From the NCBI GenBank assembly GCA_019416425.1, contig DXXK01000080.1, forward strand, positions 1 to 26,266: a stretch of 26,266 bases of DNA. Reading direction: 5' to 3'. Below the pieces are notes generated by a model. It made no database searches, was not told where the DNA came from, and saw only the letters and a program-made list of their open reading frames with translations. This stretch comes from Bacteroidales bacterium (GTDB taxonomy: Bacteria > Bacteroidota > Bacteroidia > Bacteroidales > Muribaculaceae). The position numbers were made by a program, and so were the translations under genes. Within the stretch, counting starts at the first letter, position 1, and each line of letters begins with the position of its first letter. Shown one piece after another: positions 7,412-13,584 of the stretch.

Positions 7412-7846
7412 TTATAAGTTATAGAATGCGGTTATATCTTTTTTTTCTTGTTCATTGCCGTATTTGTTGACACGGGCGATGATGAATCGGCGATGTCGCG
7501 CCCAGTCAAGATTATCCGGATTGATGTCCCAAAATACACATTTCCTGATTATCGGAGTTTTTCTTCCGGCATACTTCTTTCGGGTTGCTTCTTCCGTATT
7601 CCTGCATTGAGTCTGCAGGTCACGAAGGTTACTGATAAAAGAAATCTCGTAACCGAGTATATTTTCTATAAGCCTTTCTGACTTTGATGGGAATCTGCAG
7701 TCGGTATTAATAAGATGGTTGAGGTGATTATATGACATGCCGATTTGAGCGGCTAACGATTTCTGAGTCATCTTAAGCTGCTTAAGATCTCTCTTAATTA
7801 TAATGGAAAGAGAAATATTTCGGTATTTTTTATAATCGGCTCTCAT
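7412..7846 (-). CDS. Antitoxin: XRE-type HTH fused to DUF6922-like domain
   Basis: 144 aa. The N-terminal half (about residues 15-75) is an XRE/Cro helix-turn-helix: LKQLKMTQKSLAAQIGMSYN then HLNHLINTDCRFPSKSERL. The C-terminal half begins RKTPIIRKCVFWDINPDNLD and continues WARHRRFIIARV, which matches the short DUF6922-type module (IRK-LFWD, W..H..FII.RV) usually found beside AbiEii toxins. The gene precedes the toxin by 10 bp, the normal order for such pairs. The HTH part would repress the operon promoter and the C-terminal part is probably the neutraliser; both are inferences. No clear palindromic operator was found directly upstream. Confidence 0.82.
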   Translation of the reverse strand: MRADYKKYRNISLSIIIKRDLKQLKMTQKSLAAQIGMSYNHLNHLINTDCRFPSKSERLIENILGYEISFISNLRDLQTQCRNTEEATRKKYAGRKTPIIRKCVFWDINPDNLDWARHRRFIIARVNKYGNEQEKKDITAFYNL

Positions 7847-7901
7847 ACAATATTAAACGTTCCAAGCGATATATTATTTCAGGTCGCCTAAATATTAATT
7901 G

Positions 7902-7950
7902 CCGAAGGTCGAAGTTGGATGAATTGAATAATCCAGACGCCGGCCTTCGG
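7902..7950 (-). terminator. Hairpin between the GTPase operon and the toxin-antitoxin operon
   Basis: CCGAAGGTC (7902-7910) pairs with GGCCTTCGG (7942-7950) with one wobble, and TGGAT (7916-7920) pairs with ATCCA (7931-7935) inside it. It lies 35 bp past the stop of the GTPase gene and probably ends that operon. T residues follow on the plus strand only, so termination efficiency in the minus direction is uncertain. Confidence 0.45.
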
Positions 7951-7984
7951 TTTTCATTTGTCCATCTAAGACGGGGAAATGTGA

Positions 7985-9265
7985 TCAGTTGGATTTGGTT
8001 GGAACCCAGTCGGGGTCGAGGATGGCGTCGAGGGCACCGGTGATGGCGTCACGGTCCATGTCGCGGCCTATGAACACCAGCTTGTCCATGCGGTCTCCGT
8101 AGACGGGATCCCAGTCGCGCATCAGACCAGGATCGTTGGCCAGCAGCATCTCCATATCCTCCTTGGGCGCAGTGGCATACCACTGGCCTGCAGGAGTCAG
8201 ACGCTTCTGACGTCCGGCCTGCTCGAACAGGTAGGACATGTCGGGATTCTCCACAAAATAACATACACCCTTGCAGCGAATCACCGAGTCGGGCCAATAC
8301 TTGGCGCAGAAATAGTCGAACTTATTCAGAGACATCGGCTTGCGGGCAAAATATACGAATGTGCCGATACCATATTCCTCAGCCTCGCCCTCATCGTGAT
8401 GGTGATGGTGGTGATGATTGTGTCCATGTTCATGCTCGTCATCATCGCCGTCATCATCATGATGATGCTCATGTTCGTGTTCATGATCGTGGTCGTGGTG
8501 ATGTTCATGCTCATGCTCATCATCTTCGTCATTATCCTGCTTCTCCAGTTCCTGAACCCAGGTCGCGGAGGTTGCCACATCCTCGAAGTCGAAACGATGT
8601 GTGTAGAGCAGGTCTGTCAACGGTACGTCGCAGTAGTCGCACTCGAAGATGCGGGCCTTGGGCTGGATGGCACGGATCACAGCCTTGATGTGGTCGGCTT
8701 CCTTGCGTGATACCTCCGAGATCTTGTTCAGCAGGATTATGTTGCAGAACTCGATCTGCTGGATGACCAGATTCTCGATATCCTCCTCGTCGATATCCTG
8801 ACGTGTCAGGGACTCGCCGGACTTGAACTCATCGCGCAGACGCAGAGCATCGACCACTGTGGTGATGCAATCCAGATAGACATTCTCGCCGGCGCTGAAC
8901 TCCAGACCCATCTGCGGCAGCGAGCAGATGGTCTGGGCAATAGGCTCTGGCTCGCAGATGCCGCTAGCCTCGATCACGATGTAATCGAAACGTCCGCTCT
9001 CGGCCAAATCGCAGATCTGACGAGCCAGGTCGGTCTTCAACGTACAGCAGATGCAGCCGTTCTGCAGCGGCACCAGCGAGTCATCGCCGGCATTGACAAC
9101 ACCGCCCTTGGCAATCAGGTCGGCATCGATGTTGACTTCGCCTATATCATTAACTATAACAGCGAATTTTATACCCTCCTGGTTTCCCAATATATGGTTC
9201 AGAAGAGTTGTTTTGCCGCTGCCGAGATAACCGGTCAGCAACAGTACGGGAATTTCCTTATTCAT
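7985..9265 (-). CDS. COG0523 (CobW/P47K) GTPase, putative metallochaperone, with histidine-rich loop
   Basis: 426 aa. The N-terminal GTPase domain shows the P-loop GYLGSGKTT (residues 12-20), the family's metal-binding CICC motif (71-74), a Walker B-like IVIEASGICEP, and LLNKIS as the guanine-specificity site. Residues 251-290 are an insertion in which 22 of 40 residues are histidine and most others are Asp or Glu. A CobW C-terminal domain follows. COG0523 proteins deliver metal, often zinc, to client proteins, and histidine tracts are common in the zinc-linked members. It overlaps the upstream GDP-fucose synthase gene by 4 bp (ATGA), so translation is probably coupled. No client is evident nearby. 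It is cytoplasmic. Confidence 0.92.
   Translation of the reverse strand: MNKEIPVLLLTGYLGSGKTTLLNHILGNQEGIKFAVIVNDIGEVNIDADLIAKGGVVNAGDDSLVPLQNGCICCTLKTDLARQICDLAESGRFDYIVIEASGICEPEPIAQTICSLPQMGLEFSAGENVYLDCITTVVDALRLRDEFKSGESLTRQDIDEEDIENLVIQQIEFCNIILLNKISEVSRKEADHIKAVIRAIQPKARIFECDYCDVPLTDLLYTHRFDFEDVATSATWVQELEKQDNDEDDEHEHEHHHDHDHEHEHEHHHDDDGDDDEHEHGHNHHHHHHHDEGEAEEYGIGTFVYFARKPMSLNKFDYFCAKYWPDSVIRCKGVCYFVENPDMSYLFEQAGRQKRLTPAGQWYATAPKEDMEMLLANDPGLMRDWDPVYGDRMDKLVFIGRDMDRDAITGALDAILDPDWVPTKSN
8396..8515 (-). repeat. Low-complexity His/Asp/Glu codon tract
   Basis: 120 bp encoding residues 251-290 of the GTPase. Both His codons (CAC and CAT) are mixed, so it is not a simple trinucleotide slip product. 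It produces long false open frames on the other strand and in other frames. Confidence 0.85.
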
Positions 9266-10206
9266 CTTTCAGCTCGCATTGGGTTATTCAAGAAGTCCTC
9301 ATAGGCCAGCTTCAGGCCCTCGGGGAGTTCTGTCTTATATGTCCAGCCAAGTTTGGTGGCCTTCTCTACATTCAACAATTTGCGCGGCGTTCCGTTCGGT
9401 TTGGTTGTGTCCCAGACAATCTTTCCCTCATACCCTACGGTCGCGGCGACCATCTCGGCAAGCTCACGTATGGTCAGCTCCTTGCCGGTTCCGGCATTGA
9501 CAGTCTCGTTGCCGCTGTAGTTGTTCATCAGGAACACGCACAGGTTGGCGAGGTCGTCGACATAGAGGAACTCGCGCAGGGGAGAGCCGTCGCCCCAGCA
9601 TACTACCTCGGGTGTGTTTGCCTCCTTGGCCTCGTGGAACCGGCGCAGCAGGGCCGGGAGCACGTGCGAGTGAACGGGATGATAGTTGTCGTTGGGGCCG
9701 TACAGGTTGGTAGGCATCACGGAAATGTAGTCCGTGCCGTACTGACGGTTCAGATACTCGCAGTACTTCAGTCCCGAGATCTTGGCCAGGGCGTAAGCCT
9801 CGTTGGTCTTCTCCAGCTCGGAGGTCAGTAGGCAAGATTCCGGCATGGGCTGCGGAGCCATGCGTGGATAAATGCAGGACGAGCCGAGAAATTCCAGTTT
9901 CTTGCAACCGTTACGCCATGCGGCATTGATGACGTTCATCTCCAGCATCATGTTGTCGTACATAAAGTCGGCAAGATGCTGGGCGTTGGCCTGGATTCCG
10001 CCTACCTTGGCGGCCGCTAAGAATACATATTCCGGCTTTTCATCAGCAAAGAACCGGTTGACCGCCTCCTGGCTGATCAGGTTCAGTTCGGAATGTGTAC
10101 GGGTAATGATATTGGTATAACCCTGTCGTCTGAGTTCGCGTACTATGGCCGATCCGACCATACCGCGGTGTCCGGCGACATAGATTTTTGAATCTTTTTC
10201 CATCAT
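9262..10206 (-). CDS. fcl: GDP-L-fucose synthase
   Basis: 314 aa, normal length for the family. This short-chain dehydrogenase/epimerase enzyme converts GDP-4-keto-6-deoxymannose to GDP-L-fucose with NADPH in the cytoplasm. Visible are the nucleotide-binding loop VAGHRGMVGSAI near the N-terminus, the catalytic serine and cysteine region GSSCIYP, the YxxxK pair in YALAKISG, and the PVHSHVLPALLRRF block. Two adjacent ATGs (10206, 10203) are possible starts. It is the first gene of an operon with the COG0523 GTPase (4-bp overlap) and is divergent from the nuclease gene. GDP-mannose dehydratase, the preceding enzyme, is not in the window. The product would feed fucosylated capsule or glycoprotein synthesis. 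Confidence 0.95.
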   Translation of the reverse strand: MMEKDSKIYVAGHRGMVGSAIVRELRRQGYTNIITRTHSELNLISQEAVNRFFADEKPEYVFLAAAKVGGIQANAQHLADFMYDNMMLEMNVINAAWRNGCKKLEFLGSSCIYPRMAPQPMPESCLLTSELEKTNEAYALAKISGLKYCEYLNRQYGTDYISVMPTNLYGPNDNYHPVHSHVLPALLRRFHEAKEANTPEVVCWGDGSPLREFLYVDDLANLCVFLMNNYSGNETVNAGTGKELTIRELAEMVAATVGYEGKIVWDTTKPNGTPRKLLNVEKATKLGWTYKTELPEGLKLAYEDFLNNPMRAER

Positions 10207-10216
10207 CCTATGATAT

Positions 10217-10251
10217 TTTGATGCAAATTTACGAAATTTTGTCTAATTTTG
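10217..10251. promoter_or_regulatory. Divergent promoter between GDP-fucose synthase and nuclease genes
   Basis: TAAATTTG on the minus strand (10224-10231) and TAATTTTG on the plus strand (10244-10251) both fit TAnnTTTG. A TTTG at 10217-10220 may serve the plus promoter, though at 23 bp the spacing is long. No good -33 element is seen for the minus promoter. Confidence 0.5.
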
Positions 10252-10278
10252 TTACACAGAAAAACAAAAACAACAGAG

Positions 10279-11079
10279 ATGAAGAAAATAGCAGTACTAT
10301 GCATGGCCGGATTCTGCACCTTAACGGCATTCGGCTGGGGTCAGAAAGGCCATGATACCACGGCGGCAATCGCATCACGCCATCTGTCCAAGGCGACGGC
10401 CTATGAGGTATCGAACATTCTGGACGGGGCGCCTATGGTCTACTGGGCCAACTGGCTCGACAACGCCAGCCATACGCCGGAATACGCCTACACTAACACA
10501 TGGCATTACAAGAACATAGATGAGGGTCAGAAATATGAGGATGTGGCACCCTTTGAGAGTGGAGATATCGTGACGGCATTGCGCCAGCAGATATCAGTTT
10601 TGGACAATCCCAAGAGCAGCAAGGAGCAGAAGAGTCTGGCGCTCAAGATTCTGATCCACCTGATGGGCGACCTGCATCAGCCCATGCACATGGGACATGC
10701 CACGGACAAGGGCGGCAACCAGACACAGGTTCGTTTTTTCAGCCAGGGTTCCAACCTGCATTCCGTATGGGATACTAAGCTGCCCAATGCAGCCCACGAC
10801 TGGACATTTACCGAATGGGCCGATATTCTGGACCGTGCGGACCGGAATACGCAGCGGGAACTGACCGCCGGCAATATCGACGACTGGGCCAAGCAGACCC
10901 ATGGCATCGCCACAAAACTTTACGAGGCATTTCCGTCGGGCACCAAGATCGCCTACGATGAGATTGCCGAATGGACACCGACGGTTGAGCAGCAGTTCCT
11001 GCGCGGCGGTCTGCGTCTTGCGCGTGTGTTGAACGCGATTTTCGATCCCGCCAGCCACGACAAACCCTCGGAATTCTAA
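10279..11079 (+). CDS. Secreted S1/P1-family nuclease
   Basis: 266 aa from ATG 10279; the upstream TTG at 10249 lies within the promoter. The signal peptide MKKIAVLCMAGFCTLTAFG should be cut before WGQKGH, giving the free N-terminal tryptophan that binds zinc in this family. Other zinc ligands can be seen: the aspartate in NWLDNASH, the histidine in WHYKNI, the LIHLMGDLHQPMH block with its spaced H-D-H, and LHSVWD. The enzyme cleaves single-stranded RNA and DNA (with 3'-nucleotidase activity in known members) outside the cytoplasm, and in gut bacteria may serve nucleotide scavenging. Its stop TAA overlaps the TAG of the convergent response regulator gene, leaving no room for a terminator between them. 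Confidence 0.93.
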   Translation: MKKIAVLCMAGFCTLTAFGWGQKGHDTTAAIASRHLSKATAYEVSNILDGAPMVYWANWLDNASHTPEYAYTNTWHYKNIDEGQKYEDVAPFESGDIVTALRQQISVLDNPKSSKEQKSLALKILIHLMGDLHQPMHMGHATDKGGNQTQVRFFSQGSNLHSVWDTKLPNAAHDWTFTEWADILDRADRNTQRELTAGNIDDWAKQTHGIATKLYEAFPSGTKIAYDEIAEWTPTVEQQFLRGGLRLARVLNAIFDPASHDKPSEF

Positions 11080-11705
11080 TCAAGGGGTAGAGACAGGTAA
11101 CCGGTGGAGATAGCCTTGACAATGAGGTCGGCAACGTTGCGGGCAGAGAACTTCTCGAGAAGGTGCCCACGGTGAAACTCAACCGTGGCGACGGTTATGC
11201 CCAATATTCCGGCAATCTCGTTCGAGGTCTTGCCCTGTGCGAGTAAGGTCAATATCTGATGTTCCCTTCGCGTCAATACCTCATGGTCACCGGCAACGTG
11301 TTTCAGCGCTTTAGCCCCGTGGCACAGATATGAGTTGCCTTGTATCACATTCCTGAGAGCCTCCGCAATCTCACCGATATCGGTATTCTTGAAGATTATC
11401 GCGTCGGCACCATATTTAAGAAATTCCTTCATATACCATATCTGGTCGTGCACAGTGTGGACTATTACAGCCATCGCAGGATATAAGGATTTCATGGATT
11501 TCAACAGCTTAACACCATCCATGTCGGGCAGTCCGATGTCCAGAATGCATATGTCATACCGTTGAGACTTCAGTATCATGACGGCGTCGGATCCCGAACA
11601 TGCGGTGTCGATACGGACATCGTTTCCGAGCGTTTCACGAACGATTGCAACAAGACCTTTCAAAACGATCCTATGGTCGTCGACTATTAAGATATGCTTA
11701 TTCAT
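11076..11705 (-). CDS. NarL/FixJ-family response regulator
   Basis: 209 aa from ATG 11705, which overlaps the last codons of the upstream kinase; a TTG at 11714 is a less likely start. The receiver domain shows the acidic pair in IVDDHR, the phosphorylated Asp56 in ILDIGLPDMDG, the threonine in VHTVHD and the lysine in IIFKNTD. The C-terminal domain is LuxR-type (LTRREHQILTLLAQGKTSNE, IAGILGITVATVEFHRGH). It is the partner of the kinase just upstream, with which it overlaps by 8 bp. Targets are unknown. Confidence 0.93.
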   Translation of the reverse strand: MNKHILIVDDHRIVLKGLVAIVRETLGNDVRIDTACSGSDAVMILKSQRYDICILDIGLPDMDGVKLLKSMKSLYPAMAVIVHTVHDQIWYMKEFLKYGADAIIFKNTDIGEIAEALRNVIQGNSYLCHGAKALKHVAGDHEVLTRREHQILTLLAQGKTSNEIAGILGITVATVEFHRGHLLEKFSARNVADLIVKAISTGYLSLPLD

Positions 11706-13494
11706 CAATAACAATGGTTATGGTGTGAGTGTCCGTGTCAGAATCATAGTGATGCGAAATCCGAGCATTGATCAGCTCCGCACGGTGTAAAATGTTGTCA
11801 AGACCTATGCCATTATCATTACTGTCGCGCACCGGACCTGCGTAATGGTAGACAAGAGTAAGCCTCAACTTGTTATGTTCGTAACCTGAAGTCAGTATGG
11901 CGGACTTGGCCAGAGTGTGTTTATGAATGTTCTGCACCAATTCCTGGACAATCCGATAAATCTGGAAAGAGGTTTCATTTGAAACGGAAGGTGCCTCTGT
12001 ATTCAAAGCATGATATTCCAGGAAACCACCGGAGCGTCCGGCGTAGTCTGTTAGCAGTTCATCAAGGTCAATGTCTGCGAATCTCGGAGGCATCAGTTCA
12101 TGCGATATGTTCCTGATGTCCTCCGATATGGATTTAAGCTCATCGACAATCTCCTCCTTATCGGTTGATTTCGATGCCAGCATCAGCGATACACCATAGA
12201 TGTCGTTGCACACGCCATCGTGCAGCTCGCGTGCCAGACGGGCTCGTTCTTCATCCACGCCCTTGAGACGCTCCTCAATACGTAAGTATGCCTCGCGGCG
12301 GCGACGGATAAATATATATGCTGTAAGACTGACTACTACAAGAACCAATACCGATCCGACAACCGTTATCCAGATAATGGTACGCGATCTTTCGTTTTGC
12401 AATTGTATATTTTCCAGCTGAGTACGCATCGTGTCGTATTTAACCTCGAATTCACTCAACTGTTCATCGATATGGATTGCTCTGAGAGAATCGGAAACGG
12501 CAATTGAGCGTTCGTAGGCATTGGCCATATTGCCATATTCACCTAAAGCCTGATAGTTGCGGGCTATGCGCACCCATAATTTATCCATGGGCATATAGGT
12601 GTCCGCATCCTTCATGTCCAGAATCTTACATTGGATGGCGAGGCTTTCGCGATATTTGCACATCGCGCTGAGAACTACATAGCTTTCCTCCATAAAGCCG
12701 ATACTTTCCACAGAACCTTGCGGCACGCGATCCATCAGACGATTGCCGCGATCGATATATTCCATAACAGAATCTTTACGACCCTGCTTGTAATGCATGT
12801 CAATTATGGCGGCATAAGCCTTGAGCGCATATCGAGGAGCGCCTTGTGATTCGGACAGGCTGACTATTTTCCGCAACAACGCGAGACCCTCGTCAGTGTA
12901 TCCGGCCTTGAACAGAATCAATCCACCCTGGCTCAGGGCGTACATCATAGTCTCAAGCGAGTTTGATTTCTCGGCCAATTGAACAGCGCGCCGGGCATAG
13001 GGAACTGCTGAGGTCATCCGGTTGGTGTTGATGAAGAGGATGGCTATTGAAATCAGAAGATGTGCCTCATCGTCGGCTTCGGCTCCATGGGAACGCATCA
13101 GATCCAAAGCTTCGTTGTAGCATATAAGTGCTGAATCCGGATTCTGATTAACCCGATACATCACACCCGCATCGCTGAGAGACTGAATCAGGAGATCAGG
13201 GTCATCTGCTTGGCGTGATATCTCCACTGCATGGCGGATAGCCACAATACTGCCCGGCATGTCACCGGCCGAGAAGGACGCATTGGCTCTGACCAGTGCC
13301 AGAGACGCTTTATCGGCAACGGTCAGTCTGTCTGGGTATTCCTTCTCGATATAGTCAACTGTCAACAGTGCGCTGTCGGGATTGGTGTCAACATAGGCGT
13401 TGGCTTTCTCGATGGCAATATCGATGGTACGCGGATTTGAGGCAAGACCCGTCAAAGACAGGAGAGCCGATATGATTGTGAACAGAATTCTCAT
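11698..13494 (-). CDS. TPR-containing sensor histidine kinase (HisKA_3 type)
   Basis: 598 aa. A signal peptide (residues 1 to about 18, LLSLTGLA) leads to a large periplasmic region of about 350 residues made of tetratricopeptide-like helix pairs (for example ALICYNEALDLMRSHG, AVPYARRAVQLAEKSN, ALLRKIVSLSES). A single membrane segment (TIIWITVVGSVLVLVVVSL, about 372-392) is followed by a basic stop and a linker helix. The dimerisation/phosphoacceptor motif ELHDGV holds His425, the HisKA_3 type. The ATPase domain shows VQELVQNIHKHT (N box) and NGIGLDNI (glycine box). This TPR-kinase plus NarL regulator pairing is common in Bacteroidales. It has its own promoter (13524-13555). Confidence 0.93.
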   Translation of the reverse strand: MRILFTIISALLSLTGLASNPRTIDIAIEKANAYVDTNPDSALLTVDYIEKEYPDRLTVADKASLALVRANASFSAGDMPGSIVAIRHAVEISRQADDPDLLIQSLSDAGVMYRVNQNPDSALICYNEALDLMRSHGAEADDEAHLLISIAILFINTNRMTSAVPYARRAVQLAEKSNSLETMMYALSQGGLILFKAGYTDEGLALLRKIVSLSESQGAPRYALKAYAAIIDMHYKQGRKDSVMEYIDRGNRLMDRVPQGSVESIGFMEESYVVLSAMCKYRESLAIQCKILDMKDADTYMPMDKLWVRIARNYQALGEYGNMANAYERSIAVSDSLRAIHIDEQLSEFEVKYDTMRTQLENIQLQNERSRTIIWITVVGSVLVLVVVSLTAYIFIRRRREAYLRIEERLKGVDEERARLARELHDGVCNDIYGVSLMLASKSTDKEEIVDELKSISEDIRNISHELMPPRFADIDLDELLTDYAGRSGGFLEYHALNTEAPSVSNETSFQIYRIVQELVQNIHKHTLAKSAILTSGYEHNKLRLTLVYHYAGPVRDSNDNGIGLDNILHRAELINARISHHYDSDTDTHTITIVIDE

Positions 13495-13523
13495 TCGAGA
13501 CGAAGGATTTACAATTCAATGTG

Positions 13524-13555
13524 CAAAAATATAAAAAGTTGCGGTTTGTCGCAAA
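13524..13555 (-). promoter_or_regulatory. Kinase operon promoter, TTTG-N20-TATTTTTG
   Basis: On the minus strand TTTG (13552-13555) and TATTTTTG (13524-13531) are separated by exactly 20 bp. The predicted start near 13518 leaves a leader of about 24 nt before ATG 13494. The -33 element lies in the loop of the terminator at 13538-13573. Confidence 0.7.
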
Positions 13556-13573
13556 TCCGGGACAAACCGCAAC
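13525..13573 (-). terminator. Strong intrinsic terminator of the BspA-like gene
   Basis: A perfect 13-bp stem, GTTGCGGTTTGTC (13538-13550) with its complement (13561-13573), has a 10-nt loop. In the minus direction it is followed by TTTTTATATTTTT. It lies 11 bp past the stop of the gene at 13585. Confidence 0.88.
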
Positions 13574-13584
13574 AAAGAGGCAAG

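Noticed and set aside
8396..8515. Tandem repeat array or CRISPR-like structure
   Set aside because: There are no regular repeat-spacer units; the pattern follows the mixed His/Asp/Glu codons of one protein.
8326..8710. Long open frames opposite and across the histidine-rich tract
   Set aside because: They are created by the CAC/CAT/GAT codon run of the GTPase gene and contain only Met/Val or His strings without gene features.
10249..10278. Upstream TTG start for the S1/P1 nuclease
   Set aside because: The TTG is part of the TAATTTTG promoter element, and ATG 10279 begins a standard signal peptide.
9262..10278. Zinc-regulator (Zur) box controlling the metallochaperone operon
   Set aside because: No convincing Zur-type palindrome was found in the promoter region between the fucose synthase and nuclease genes.
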